From: Variovorax sp. J2L1-78
GTDB lineage: Bacteria > Pseudomonadota > Gammaproteobacteria > Burkholderiales > Burkholderiaceae_C
Direction: 5' to 3'
DNA length: 64,000 nucleotides
Assembly: GCF_030317205.1 (NCBI RefSeq)
Contig: NZ_JASZYB010000001.1
Location: 1,674,001 to 1,738,000, forward strand
Positions 50,247 to 59,430 of the stretch are shown piece after piece. A program made the position numbers and the translations under genes. How positions within the stretch are numbered: position 1 is the first letter of the stretch; each line of letters starts with the position of its first letter. The notes under the pieces are model-generated. The model did not search any database. It was not told the origin of the DNA and saw only the letters and a program-made list of their open reading frames with translations.

Positions 50247-51496
50247 CCCCGCTTGCCTTCGACCCCGCACAGGCCGCGTGGCCCGTCGGCACCGACTCGT
50301 TCTTCCAGCCGCGGCGCGCCGCCTTCTGGCTGCTCGCGGTGCTGATCGTCAACGGCCTCTTCTACACGGTCCAGGTGTTCTCCACGGGCTTTCGCGTCGT
50401 GCCCGTCACCGCCTTCCTCGGGCTGGCTGTGTGGGGGCTGTACGCGCTCGCCTTCATCCTGGCCTTCCGCGCGCTCGACCTGCTCGAGCAGCATTCGCCG
50501 GAAGCCTTTCTTCTGGCCTTCGCCTGGGGCGGCTTCGGCGCGGTGTACTTCGCGGCACCGGCCAACGTCGCCATCCAGAACCTGTGCGCCAAGCTGGTGT
50601 CGCCTGAATTCGCGGCGGTCTGGGGGCCGGCCATCGCGGGGCCGATCACGGAGGAGTTTCTCAAGCTCGCGGGCGTGGTGCTGCTGGTGCTGGTGGCGCG
50701 CACCCAGTTCCAGACCACGCTGTCGGTGCTGATCGTCGGCGCCATGACCGGCCTGGGCTTCCAGGTGGTCGAGAACCTCAGTGACACCGTCAGCACCTCG
50801 CTGAACTTTCCGCGCGAGAGCCAGGTCGCGCCGGTGCTGCTGAACCTGCTGACGCGCGGCATCCTCAGCGGGCTGTGGACGCATGCGGCCTACACGACCA
50901 TCGCGTCCTTCGGCGTCGCGTGGTTCCTGCTGCATCCGCAGCGGCCGATGGCGGTGCGGCTCGCGGCCGTCGTCGGCTGCTTCGCGCTGGCGTGGGCCAT
51001 GCATTTCGTGTGGAACTCGCCGCTGCTGGAAGACCGCTTCGGCAACGGCTATGGTGACCTGGCGGCGCTGCTGGTCGTCAAGGGCATCCCGGCGATGGCG
51101 GCGGCCTGGCTCCTGTGGCGCGTGGCCGCGCGCGAGAACGGCGCCTACCTCCATGAGCTCGCGGCCTACTTCTTTCCCGAGCGCGACCTGATCGCCGATG
51201 ACGAGTGGCTGCGCCTGGGCGCGCCGGTGCTGCGCTACCAGGTCCGCCGGGCCATGGGCCAGGCCTTCGGCCGGCGCGCGCGCCGCCTGAAGACGCAATT
51301 GCAGCGCGAGCAGCTGCGCCTGATCCGCAAGGCCGCGACCTATGGCCGCGGGCCGCAGACGGTGGGCCATGAGCAGGCCGTGCGGCGGCTTCGCGCGGCG
51401 CTGGATGCGCTGGTCGCCAGGCCGCCGATGCCGGACGCAGGGGCGACAGGTAAGGCCGCTATCCCGCCGGTTGCCACCCACCGCCCAGCGCCTTGA
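50243..51496 (+). CDS. PrsW-like intramembrane metalloprotease
   Basis: A 417-residue polytopic protein with about eight hydrophobic segments up to residue 300, then a basic soluble tail (VRRAMGQAFGRRARRLKTQL). PrsW/CPBP-type motifs are visible: the Glu-Glu pair in GPITEEFLKLAGV, GFQVVENLSD, the His in GLWTHAAYTTIAS and a further His in AMHFVWNSPL; these are candidate metal ligands. B. subtilis PrsW performs site-1 cleavage of an anti-sigma factor, but this protein has a long C-terminal extension. Its last 38 bases overlap the convergent NodT-type gene. Confidence 0.85.
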   Translation: MTPLAFDPAQAAWPVGTDSFFQPRRAAFWLLAVLIVNGLFYTVQVFSTGFRVVPVTAFLGLAVWGLYALAFILAFRALDLLEQHSPEAFLLAFAWGGFGAVYFAAPANVAIQNLCAKLVSPEFAAVWGPAIAGPITEEFLKLAGVVLLVLVARTQFQTTLSVLIVGAMTGLGFQVVENLSDTVSTSLNFPRESQVAPVLLNLLTRGILSGLWTHAAYTTIASFGVAWFLLHPQRPMAVRLAAVVGCFALAWAMHFVWNSPLLEDRFGNGYGDLAALLVVKGIPAMAAAWLLWRVAARENGAYLHELAAYFFPERDLIADDEWLRLGAPVLRYQVRRAMGQAFGRRARRLKTQLQREQLRLIRKAATYGRGPQTVGHEQAVRRLRAALDALVARPPMPDAGATGKAAIPPVATHRPAP

Positions 51497-52832
51497 ACAG
51501 CGCGACGCGGGCCCGCAACCGGGCCAGCTGCGCCTGCACCGCCGCGTCCTGCGCGGCATAGAGCGTGCGCTGCGCGTCGAGCAGCGTGAGCAGCGTGTCG
51601 GCACCGGCCCGGTAGCGCGACTCTGCCAGCCGCGCCGCGCTGCGGGCCTGGCGCAGTTCCTCTGCCTGCGCCGCGGCTTGCGCGTCGGTGCCGAGCTGTG
51701 CGTTGAGCGCGATCTCCACATCGCCGAAGGCGGTGACGATCGCCTTGCGGTAGTCGCTCAGCAGTTCGCGGCGCCGCGCGCTGGCCTGGTCCGCCTCGGC
51801 GGCGAGCCGGCTGGCGTCGAAGATCGGTGCGGCCAGGCCGGCCGTCAGGGTGTACAGCGGGTTGTCGAACAGCGTCCGGAGCCGGTCGCTCGCAAGGCCG
51901 ATGCCGCCGCCGAGCGTGATGGCGGGCAGCATCGCGGCGCGCGCGGCGGCCACGTCGGCATCGGCCGCGGCGAGCCGCGCCTCCGCGGCGGCGATGTCGG
52001 GGCGGCGCGCAAGCAGGACCGCGGGCAGGCCCGACCCGACCCTCGGCACCGACATCCCGTCGAGCGACGCGGTGCGGATGTCGACACCCGCCGCTTCGCC
52101 CAGCAGCAGGCTCAACGCGGTGCGCGCGTCGCCGGCCTGCTGCTGCAAGGTCGCCAGGCTGCGGCGCTGCGCCGCCGCCAGGCCGCGCTGCTGCGCCTGC
52201 TCGAGCGGCGTGGCGGCGCCCGCCCGTGCGCGCGCCTCGACCAGGGCCAGCAGGCGCTCCGCGTTCTGCAGGTTGAGCGCGGCGATGCCCACGCGTTCGG
52301 TCAGCGCCACGGCCTGCAGCCAGAGTTCCGCCGCGGCGGCGGTGACGCCGAGCTGCACCGCGTCGCGCTCGAAGGCGCTGGCCTGTGCAGTGCGCTGTGC
52401 GCCATCGCGCGTCGAACGCAGGCGGCCCCAGGCATCGACGTCGTAGCGCAGGCCGAACCCGGCCTCGACGCTGCGGGCTGCATCCGCCGCGCCGCCCAGC
52501 CGGCCCTCTCGCTGCGCGTCGACCCGGGCGTCGACACGCGGCCACAGCGCAGCGCCGGCAGCGGTTGCGGCCGCCTCGGCCCTGGCGACGCGCGCCACGG
52601 CGGCCTCGACGTCGAAGCTCTGCACGCGGGCCCGCGCCACCAGCACGTCGAGCTCGGGGCTGCCGAAGGCGCGCCACCAATCGGCCGAGATCGCATCGTC
52701 GAGCGCTGCCGGTTGGTCGCGCCAAGTCGCCGGCAGCACCGGGGCTGCACGCGCCGTGTCGGCACCGGGGGCCGCGCAGCCGGCGAGCAGCAGGCAGGCG
52801 GCCAAGGTAAGGATGTTCTTGCGCATGCTCAT
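51459..52832 (-). CDS. NodT-family outer membrane efflux lipoprotein
   Basis: A 457-residue TolC/NodT-type channel. The signal ends in the lipobox LLLAGCAAP, so Cys19 is probably lipidated. Two OEP repeats are visible, each with long alanine-rich coiled helices (VARAEAAATAAGAALWPRVD, RRPDIAAAEARLAAADADVA). It should trimerise in the outer membrane to finish the MacA-MacB export path. It is the last gene of the iron-linked operon and overlaps the macB-like stop by four bases. Confidence 0.92.
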   Translation of the reverse strand: MSMRKNILTLAACLLLAGCAAPGADTARAAPVLPATWRDQPAALDDAISADWWRAFGSPELDVLVARARVQSFDVEAAVARVARAEAAATAAGAALWPRVDARVDAQREGRLGGAADAARSVEAGFGLRYDVDAWGRLRSTRDGAQRTAQASAFERDAVQLGVTAAAAELWLQAVALTERVGIAALNLQNAERLLALVEARARAGAATPLEQAQQRGLAAAQRRSLATLQQQAGDARTALSLLLGEAAGVDIRTASLDGMSVPRVGSGLPAVLLARRPDIAAAEARLAAADADVAAARAAMLPAITLGGGIGLASDRLRTLFDNPLYTLTAGLAAPIFDASRLAAEADQASARRRELLSDYRKAIVTAFGDVEIALNAQLGTDAQAAAQAEELRQARSAARLAESRYRAGADTLLTLLDAQRTLYAAQDAAVQAQLARLRARVALFKALGGGWQPAG

Positions 52833-54814
52833 CCTTCGCCCGACAGCGCCACGACCGGGTCGAGCCGCGCCGCCGTCTTCGCGGGCATGTAGCCGAAGAC
52901 CAGGCCGGTCGCGACGGCACACAGGAACGCGCCGAGCATCGCACCGACCGACAGCACCACCGGCACCTGCGCGACGATGAGCGCCGCGCCGATCGCGATG
53001 CCGAGCGTCACGCCCACGCCGCCGCCCGTGACGGTGAGCAGCACCGCCTCGGTCATGAACTGGCGCTGGATGTCGCGCTGCCGTGCGCCGGTCGCCATGC
53101 GGATGCCGATCTCGCGCGTGCGCTCGCGCACCGTCATCAGCATCACGTTCATCACGCCGATGCCGCCGACCACCAGCGACACTGCGGCGATCAGGCCGAG
53201 CATCACCGTCATGCTCTGGCGCGTGGCGGCCTCGGCCTGCAGGCGCGCACCGGCGTTGCTGATGGCGAAGTCCTCGCGCCCGTGGCGAGCAGTCAGCACG
53301 GTCTTCATCGCGGTCTCGGCCGCATCGACCTGCCCCGACGATGCCGCCTCGACCACCACGTAGTCCGGCTGCGTCTGCACGAGGTAGACGCGGGCGCGGC
53401 CGGCACGGTAGGGAATGAACACCATGTCGTCGTAGCTCTGCGCGCCCGATTCGGTGCCGCGTTCGGCCATCACGCCGATCACCTCGAAGGGTGAGTTGCC
53501 GATGAGCAGTTGCTGACCGAGCGGGTTCGGATGGTCCGGGAAGAAGTGCTGGTGCGCCTTGTGGCCGAGCACCACCAGCGGTGCCAGGTCGCGGTCCTCG
53601 GCGTCGGTGTAGTAGCGGCCCAGCGCCACGCGCCATTGATGCACCAGCGGCATCTGCTCGCTGGCGGCGAACACGTAGACCTGCCGGTCGACCCGGCCGT
53701 GGCGCACCGTGATCGGATCGCCGATGACGGGCATCACGCGCCGGATCGCGGGCAGCTCGGCCACCGCGTCGAGGTCTTCGGCGGTGAGCTGCCCCGCCGG
53801 GCCTCCGCTCTTCGGCGGGCTGCTGCCGAGGTAGAGGATGGCCGTGCCCATGGTGCCCATCTGCGCCACCACGCGCTGGCGCGCGCCTTCGCCGATGGCC
53901 AGCATCACGATGACCGACGCCACGCCGATGACGATGCCCAGCAGCGTGAGGCCGGTGCGCGCGCGGTTGAGCCGCATGCCGCGCCATGCGGTGCGCGCCG
54001 CCTCGCGCAGGTCGGCGCCGAAGGACGCACCGCCGGCACGGTCGGCCGCCGCCATGTCGAGCGGCGGAAGCGTCGTGCCGGACGAGCGGTCCGCGCCGCC
54101 CGGCGCGCTGTCGCCGACGATGGCACCGTCGCGCAGTTCGATCACGCGCCGGGCCTGCGCCGCGACCTCGCGGTCGTGCGTGATGACGATCACGGTGTGG
54201 CCTGCATCGGCCAGTTCGCGCAGCAGCGCCATCACCTCAGCGCCGCTCTTCGAGTCGAGCGCGCCGGTGGGTTCGTCGGCCAGGATGATGCGGCCGCCGT
54301 TCATCAGCGCCCGCGCGATCGACACCCGCTGCTGCTGCCCGCCGGAGAGCTGGTTCGGCCGGTGGTCGAGCTTGTCGGGCAGGCCCAGCCGCGTGAGCAG
54401 CGCGGCCGCGCGTTCGGCGCGCTCGGCCTCCGTCGCACCGGCGTAGATGGCCGGCACCTCGACGTTCTCGCGCGCCGACTCGGTGGCGATCAGGTGGTAG
54501 CCCTGGAACACGAAGCCGAAGGCCTCGCGCCGCAACCAGGCCAGCTCGTCGGCGTCGAAGCCGGCCACGTCGCGCCCGTCGAACCGGTAGGTGCCGTCGC
54601 TCGGCCGGTCGAGGCAGCCCAGCAGGTTCATCAGCGTCGACTTGCCGGAGCCCGAGGTGCCGACGATCGCGACGAACTCGCCCTGGCGGATGTCCAGGTC
54701 GATGCCGTGCAGCACCTCGACCTCGGGCCGCCCCTTGGTGCCGCCGTAGCGCTTGCGGATGCCGCGCAGCGCGATCAACGGTGGGCGTTCTGCATCGGCG
54801 TGCGCGGCGTTCAC
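52829..54814 (-). CDS. macB: MacB-like ABC exporter (ATPase-permease fusion)
   Basis: A 661-residue protein. The N-terminal ATPase has [20 protein letters not shown], signature [15 protein letters not shown], Walker B IILADEPTGALDSKSG and VITHD. A linker of about 40 residues is followed by the MacB/FtsX-type permease, with TM1 (TGLTLLGIVIGVASVIVMLA), a large periplasmic domain and three C-terminal TM helices (SLVVGGIGVMNVMLMTVRER). The GTG start at 54814 overlaps the macA-like stop (GTGA). In Pseudomonas the homologue PvdT exports or recycles pyoverdine; here the link to siderophore uptake genes suggests a similar role. Confidence 0.92.
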   Translation of the reverse strand: MNAAHADAERPPLIALRGIRKRYGGTKGRPEVEVLHGIDLDIRQGEFVAIVGTSGSGKSTLMNLLGCLDRPSDGTYRFDGRDVAGFDADELAWLRREAFGFVFQGYHLIATESARENVEVPAIYAGATEAERAERAAALLTRLGLPDKLDHRPNQLSGGQQQRVSIARALMNGGRIILADEPTGALDSKSGAEVMALLRELADAGHTVIVITHDREVAAQARRVIELRDGAIVGDSAPGGADRSSGTTLPPLDMAAADRAGGASFGADLREAARTAWRGMRLNRARTGLTLLGIVIGVASVIVMLAIGEGARQRVVAQMGTMGTAILYLGSSPPKSGGPAGQLTAEDLDAVAELPAIRRVMPVIGDPITVRHGRVDRQVYVFAASEQMPLVHQWRVALGRYYTDAEDRDLAPLVVLGHKAHQHFFPDHPNPLGQQLLIGNSPFEVIGVMAERGTESGAQSYDDMVFIPYRAGRARVYLVQTQPDYVVVEAASSGQVDAAETAMKTVLTARHGREDFAISNAGARLQAEAATRQSMTVMLGLIAAVSLVVGGIGVMNVMLMTVRERTREIGIRMATGARQRDIQRQFMTEAVLLTVTGGGVGVTLGIAIGAALIVAQVPVVLSVGAMLGAFLCAVATGLVFGYMPAKTAARLDPVVALSGEG

Positions 54815-56013
54815 CACTGGATCCACGGGAGGCCTCCGGTGGGCGTCTCGCCGATCACGAGCCGGTCGCCCTCGCGCAGCCCGTCCTGCACCTCGGCCAG
54901 ATGACGGCTGCGGACGCCGACGCGCACCGCACGCGTCTCGGGCCGGCCGTCCGCACCCAGCACCCGGGCGGTGTAGGCGCCCGGTGCGCCTGCGACCGGC
55001 GTCAGCGCCGCCAAGGGCACCGCGACCACGCGCTGTGCCTGCGCCGCAAGGAAGCCGACCTGCGCCGTCATCTGCGGCATCAGTTCGCCGTCGGCGTTGT
55101 CGACGTCGAAGAGCACGGTGTAGACCACGGCCTTGGTGGCCCCGGCCGCGGCCGTGCTGCCGGCCTTCGTGCTGCCCTGCCCTTCCGGCACGGGCGGCGC
55201 CGGGAGCACCTGGCGCACGCGGCTGGTCCAGCGGCGCGGCGTGGCGCTGTCGACGCCGCCCAGCGTGGTGAAGTACACCGGCATGCCCGCCTTGACGCGG
55301 CGCACGTCGGCCTCGGACACCTCGGTCCACACCGTCATCGTCGAAAGGTCGGCGATGCGCAGGATGTCGGGCGTCTGGTAGGTGGCGTTGAGCGTCTGCC
55401 CCTCGCGCGCGACGACCGACACCACGGTGCCGGCCATCGGCGCATCGATGCGCGTATAGCCCAGCCGCGCCTCTTCGGCGCGTTGCGTGGCCTGGGTCTG
55501 CGCGATCTGCGCCTGCAGGTGCGCGACCTTGGCCGCGGTGGAGGCGAGCGTGGCCTCGGCCGTCTGCAGGTCTTCGTCGCGGGTCGCGCCATCGGCGGCC
55601 ATCTGCTTCTGCCGCGCCAGCTGCTGCGCCGCCAGCCGGTGCTGCGCCTGTTGGTCGGCCACCTGGGCACGCAGCCCGGCAAGCGCGGCGCGGCCGGCAT
55701 CGACCGTCGCCTGCTGCACGCTCGGGTCGATCTCCACCAGCAGGTCACCCTTCTTCACCACGCTGCCCGGCTGCACCGGCAGGCGCAGGATCAGCCCGGA
55801 CACCTGCGCGCCGACATCGACGTAGCGGCGTGGCTGCAGCACGCCGATGGCGGTCACGGTGCTCTCGACATCGCCGAGGGCGACCGTCTGCGTCGTGTAG
55901 ACGGTGGCCGGCCGCGCCGCCCAACCGACCGCGCCGGCCGCCGCCGCGGCGATCAGCAACGCTGCGACGACCCATCGGCCGCGGCCCGCCGCCCCGTCGT
56001 GACGCAGCGCCAT
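54811..56013 (-). CDS. macA: MacA-like periplasmic adaptor (membrane fusion protein)
   Basis: A 400-residue adaptor with an N-terminal membrane anchor (WVVAALLIAAAAAGAVGW). A split biotinyl-lipoyl domain (YVDVGAQVSGLILRLPVQPG, DAPMAGTVVSVVAREGQ) flanks a coiled-coil hairpin of about 90 residues (AALAGLRAQVADQQAQHRLA). Beta-barrel and membrane-proximal domains end at PWIQW. It would hexamerise between MacB and the NodT-type channel. It starts one base overlapping the DUF4198 stop. Confidence 0.92.
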   Translation of the reverse strand: MALRHDGAAGRGRWVVAALLIAAAAAGAVGWAARPATVYTTQTVALGDVESTVTAIGVLQPRRYVDVGAQVSGLILRLPVQPGSVVKKGDLLVEIDPSVQQATVDAGRAALAGLRAQVADQQAQHRLAAQQLARQKQMAADGATRDEDLQTAEATLASTAAKVAHLQAQIAQTQATQRAEEARLGYTRIDAPMAGTVVSVVAREGQTLNATYQTPDILRIADLSTMTVWTEVSEADVRRVKAGMPVYFTTLGGVDSATPRRWTSRVRQVLPAPPVPEGQGSTKAGSTAAAGATKAVVYTVLFDVDNADGELMPQMTAQVGFLAAQAQRVVAVPLAALTPVAGAPGAYTARVLGADGRPETRAVRVGVRSRHLAEVQDGLREGDRLVIGETPTGGLPWIQW

Positions 56014-56654
56014 CAGCGCGGCACCTCGAAGCTCAGCGTGGCGGTGTGGCGCACGTCGTCGTACTTCTTGCCGTCGATGGTGGCGGCGCCGTTCACCTTC
56101 GCCATCACCTCCAGCACGTAGAGACCGGGGAACGGTGTGGGGAGCGTGATGGTGCCGTCGGCGGCCGGGCGCAGCACACGCCGCCAGCCTTCGGAGGTGT
56201 CGACGTTGACCTGCGTCGCCGCGACCGTGTTGCCCTTCCACACCAGCTTGAAGGTGTTGCCGTTCGGCGCGGTGGGCACGAGCTCCAGGTCGTTCACCGC
56301 CTTGGTTTCCGCGCGGCCCCAGCGCGCCTGGTAGAGGTACAGCGCACCGTCGTCGCCGACGCGTCGTGCGGCTGCGCGCAGGTCGGTGCCGGCGGGAACA
56401 GCGCTCGCGGCGACCACGACGCGCTCGGCCTCCGCCGTGAGCGGGAGATCCTTGCCATCGGCCAGGAACGCACGCGGCGCAGCCAGCGTCGCCACCGGTT
56501 GGTCCGGACGGCCCACCTCACCGAAGCGTGCCTCGGCCGTGGCGCCGTCGCGCTGCAGCCAGAGGTAGTCGGCGTGGACGGCACCGGCCGAAGCGACGAG
56601 AGAAGCCGCCAGCGACAGCGACCGGAGACGGCTGGAGAAGAGCAAAGAAAGCAT
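56013..56654 (-). CDS. DUF4198-domain periplasmic protein
   Basis: A 213-residue exported protein. The start at ATG 56654 has GGAGG upstream and opens a Sec signal (SRLRSLSLAASLVASAGAVHA). The mature chain DYLWLQRDG, LYLYQARWGRAETKAVND and ATQVNVDTSEGWRR, ending in PGLYVLEVMAKVNGAATIDG, fits DUF4198. That family is found near metal transporters and TonB receptors. It may bind metal or a ferrisiderophore in the periplasm. It is coupled to macA through a TGATG overlap. Confidence 0.82.
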   Translation of the reverse strand: MLSLLFSSRLRSLSLAASLVASAGAVHADYLWLQRDGATAEARFGEVGRPDQPVATLAAPRAFLADGKDLPLTAEAERVVVAASAVPAGTDLRAAARRVGDDGALYLYQARWGRAETKAVNDLELVPTAPNGNTFKLVWKGNTVAATQVNVDTSEGWRRVLRPAADGTITLPTPFPGLYVLEVMAKVNGAATIDGKKYDDVRHTATLSFEVPR

Positions 56655-56701
56655 GTGCAGAAACCTCCGAAGGAATGAGCGCCACGGTCGGTCAGGCGCG
56701 A

Positions 56702-57070
56702 TCAGCGCGGCCCGATCGCCGCTGCGAACGAAACGAAAAGCGCGACGAGCCCCACCACGCCGCCGAGCGCCGCGGCCCACGCCACGAAGCGGGGGCGGTA
56801 AGGCAGCCCCCAGGCGACGTGCAAGGCGCCGGCAGAAAGAAAACCCAGCCACGCGACCGCACCGACGCTGCTGCCCCACGCCGCCACGCAGGGCAAGGCC
56901 GCGAGCACCAGCAGCGCGGCGCCGCCCCAACGCAGCGCATGCCGATGGCGCGCCGGCGCCTCGCGGCGCTGCGTGAGTTGTGCGTAGTGCCGGTCCATCG
57001 CGAAGGCCAGCCCGGCCATGCCGCCGAAGGCCAGCGTGAGCGCCATCAGGGAGGCCTGCAGCGTGCTCAT
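56702..57070 (-). CDS. DUF3325-family small membrane protein
   Basis: A 122-residue protein with four predicted helices (SLMALTLAFGGMAGLAFAMD, GGAALLVLAALPCVAAWGS, VAWLGFLSAGALHVAWGL, AAALGGVVGLVALFVSFAAA). DUF3325 proteins recur beside PepSY proteins in siderophore loci, like FpvH-type partners in pyoverdine reduction. The ATG overlaps the PepSY stop by four bases. Confidence 0.78.
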   Translation of the reverse strand: MSTLQASLMALTLAFGGMAGLAFAMDRHYAQLTQRREAPARHRHALRWGGAALLVLAALPCVAAWGSSVGAVAWLGFLSAGALHVAWGLPYRPRFVAWAAALGGVVGLVALFVSFAAAIGPR

Positions 57071-58752
57071 GCGACGGACGCCAGCGTGGAAACCGATGCG
57101 GCGCGGTCCCGTCGGCGCATCACGCGCAACGCGTGAAAGGCGAACGCCGCGAAGGCGAGCGCGCCAAGCTCGACGCCCGCGCTTTCCCAATCGCCATGCC
57201 GCAGCTGCGCCGGCAGATGGTCGCCGGTGGTCGAGAAGTTCAACACCGGCAGCAACAGGCACAGGAGCGCGAATGCGCCCAGTTGCTCGCGCCAAGCACG
57301 CGCCGGCGGCCGGGCGAAGGCGTGCAGCAACGCCAGCAGCCACAGCGCGAAAAAGCTGCGCAGTTCCCAGGCGGCGCGCTGCTCCAGCAGCACAGGCAGC
57401 AGCCGGTTGGCCCACAGGTAGCCGATGCAGGCAATTGCCAGGCCGGCGATGGCCGCCACGTTGAGGGCCTCGATCAGTCGATAAACGCGCGCCGTGGCGC
57501 CGCCGAATTCACCGAGGTGCTTGCCGCGGCGCTTGACCATGAACAGGATCGCGCCAGTCGCCATCGTCGCGGCACCGGCCAGGCCGCAGACGAAATAGAG
57601 CCACTTCACGGCCCAGCCGCCGAAGCTCGCCATGTGCAGGCCGCCCATCGCAGATTGCGCGAGCGATGCGGTGCCGCCCTCGGCCCCGCCCGGCTGGCGC
57701 ACCTGCAGCACCTCGCCGGTCGCGGCCGAGAACGCCACCATGCCGGAGGTCGGGCTGAGCCGGCGCAACGCATCGGCCTCGCCGTTCCAGCCGTAGACAC
57801 CGATGCGCGCTGCCGCGTCGCCGGGATGGTCGATGACGACCGCGCGTACCGGCTGGCCCATGAGCGCCTGGCCGCGCGCGGCGAAGGGTTCGAGATCGGG
57901 CACCTGCATCGCGCGCCCGCTGCGCTCGGGCAGACCGCCGTTCAGGTCGGCGATGAACCGCTGCTGCGCGGCGTCACCCGTGCCGTAGTGCACCAGCCGG
58001 GGCGCGGGCATGAAGGTCGCGCCCGAGATCGCGATGCCGGTGTAGGCAATCATGAACAGGAAGGGCAGCGTCAGCACCGCCACCACGTTGTGGGCGTCGA
58101 GCCAGCTGCGCTGTCCCTTCCCGGGCCGGAAGGTGAAGAAGTCCTGGAAGATGCGCTTGTGCGTGATCACACCCGACACCAGCGCCACCAGCATCGCCAT
58201 GGCCGCGATGCCCACGATCCACAGGCCGACCGCGCCGGCATGCAGCTCGTAGTGGAAGTCGACGAAGTGATGGCCGCCCAACGTGGCACGCGCCCCGCGG
58301 CCGGGGATGGCGGCCATCGGCTGGCCGGTCGACGGGTTGAGCTGCGCCGACACGTACTGCCGCTTCTCGTCGAACCAGTATGCGGTGAGCGAACCGCCGC
58401 CGTCGGCGTCGGACGGCCACAGCTCCCACATCGGCGCGCCGGCGTGATGCGCCGCCATGTAGGCCTTGCCCCAGGCCAGGCGCTGGGCGCGGTCGGCGGT
58501 GGCAGGCTTCGGCGCCGCGGCCGCAGCGGCCTCCTCGGCGTGATGCTCCGGCGTCATCCAGTGCGTGATGGGCTCGTCGAACACCGCCAGCGTGCCGGTG
58601 AGGAACACGGCGAAGAGCAGCCACGAGAACCACAGGCCGCACCAGGTGTGCAGCCAGGCCTGGGTCTGGCGGAAGCGGCCCTGGCCAGCGCCACCTTCGA
58701 CACGACGGGGCAGCGGAGGCAAGCGGGAACGAACGGCGGGCAGAGATGGCAT
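57067..58752 (-). CDS. PepSY-associated membrane protein, ferrisiderophore reductase-like
   Basis: A 561-residue polytopic protein with PepSY_TM architecture. TM1 with WLHTWCGLWFSWLLFAVFLT and a large periplasmic loop come first, then the FHYELHAGAVGLWIVGIAAM helix with conserved His. LDAHNVVAVLTLPFLFMIAY, LHMASFGGWAVKWLYFVCGL and further C-terminal helices follow. The paired His in these helices are typical heme ligands in FoxB/FpvG-like proteins, which reduce ferric siderophores at the inner membrane. I chose ATG 58752; its ribosome site is poor. It is the first gene of the export operon. Confidence 0.85.
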   Translation of the reverse strand: MPSLPAVRSRLPPLPRRVEGGAGQGRFRQTQAWLHTWCGLWFSWLLFAVFLTGTLAVFDEPITHWMTPEHHAEEAAAAAAPKPATADRAQRLAWGKAYMAAHHAGAPMWELWPSDADGGGSLTAYWFDEKRQYVSAQLNPSTGQPMAAIPGRGARATLGGHHFVDFHYELHAGAVGLWIVGIAAMAMLVALVSGVITHKRIFQDFFTFRPGKGQRSWLDAHNVVAVLTLPFLFMIAYTGIAISGATFMPAPRLVHYGTGDAAQQRFIADLNGGLPERSGRAMQVPDLEPFAARGQALMGQPVRAVVIDHPGDAAARIGVYGWNGEADALRRLSPTSGMVAFSAATGEVLQVRQPGGAEGGTASLAQSAMGGLHMASFGGWAVKWLYFVCGLAGAATMATGAILFMVKRRGKHLGEFGGATARVYRLIEALNVAAIAGLAIACIGYLWANRLLPVLLEQRAAWELRSFFALWLLALLHAFARPPARAWREQLGAFALLCLLLPVLNFSTTGDHLPAQLRHGDWESAGVELGALAFAAFAFHALRVMRRRDRAASVSTLASVA

Positions 58753-58876
58753 CGAGGTGAGGGAACAGGAGCGCGATGGGTGCCCCACCTTCCTATGACC
58801 AACGAGAACGAAAAAAGGGTCATGCCGTCGGCGCCCCTTGGCTTGAATCGCCACCCTGGCCGCACGATTCTATAAA

Positions 58877-58899
58877 ATGCGAGTAATTCTCAATTGCAT
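58877..58899. promoter_or_regulatory. Putative Fur box in PepSY/FecI divergent promoter
   Basis: The 23-bp sequence ATGCGAGTAATTCTCAATTGCAT has outer ATGC/GCAT symmetry and an inner GAG-TAATT-CTC core like Fur sites. It overlaps a TATAAAAT hexamer-like -10 at 58871-58878. It lies 28 bp before the sigma factor start, in the 174-bp region 58753-58926. Iron-responsive repression of both directions is inferred. Confidence 0.5.
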
Positions 58900-58926
58900 C
58901 GAAGCCGCTTCGACACCGCTTTGTCC

Positions 58927-59430
58927 ATGTCTTCCGCCGACCTCAGCAGCAACGTGCAGTCCCTTTACGCGGAACACCATGGCTGGCTCAGCACCTGGCT
59001 GCGTCGGCGCCTGGGCTGCGCGCACAGCGCAGCCGACCTGGCACAGGACACCTTCGTGCGCGTGCTGCTGCGGCCGCAAGTCCTGCCGACGCTGCGCGAG
59101 CCGCGCGCCTACCTCACCACGCTGGCCAAGGGCGTGGTCAGCGAGCACTGGCGCCGCCAGGCGCTGGAACGTGCCTACCTCGACGCGCTCGCGCAGATGC
59201 CCGAGGCGCTGGCCCTGTCGCCGGAAGACCGGCTGGAACTGCTGCAGACCCTGGACGAGATCGACGTGATGCTCGACGGCCTGGCGCCCAAGGCGCGCGA
59301 AGCGTTCGTGCTGTCGCAACTCGAAGGCCTGACCTACGCGGCCATCGCACAGCGCCTGGACATCAGCGAACGCACGGTGAAGCGCTACATGGCGCAAGGG
59401 TTCGAGCGCTGCCTGGCGCTGATGGAATGA
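58927..59430 (+). CDS. FecI-like ECF sigma factor
   Basis: A 167-residue ECF sigma factor. Region 2 covers QSLYAEHHGWLSTWLRRRLG to AADLAQDTFVRVLL, and region 4 has FVLSQLEGLTYAAIAQRLDI then SERTVKRYMAQGFERCL. LREPRAYLTTLAKGVVSEHW is the typical linker of iron-starvation sigma factors. The ATG at 58927 was chosen over an upstream TTG. The ATGA overlap with the FecR gene is standard for these pairs. It should activate the receptor gene at 60490. Confidence 0.93.
   Translation: MSSADLSSNVQSLYAEHHGWLSTWLRRRLGCAHSAADLAQDTFVRVLLRPQVLPTLREPRAYLTTLAKGVVSEHWRRQALERAYLDALAQMPEALALSPEDRLELLQTLDEIDVMLDGLAPKAREAFVLSQLEGLTYAAIAQRLDISERTVKRYMAQGFERCLALME

Noticed and set aside
58894..58926. TTG start adding 11 residues to the FecI-like sigma factor
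   Set aside because: It falls inside the Fur-like box and lacks a ribosome site; ATG 58927 fits family length.
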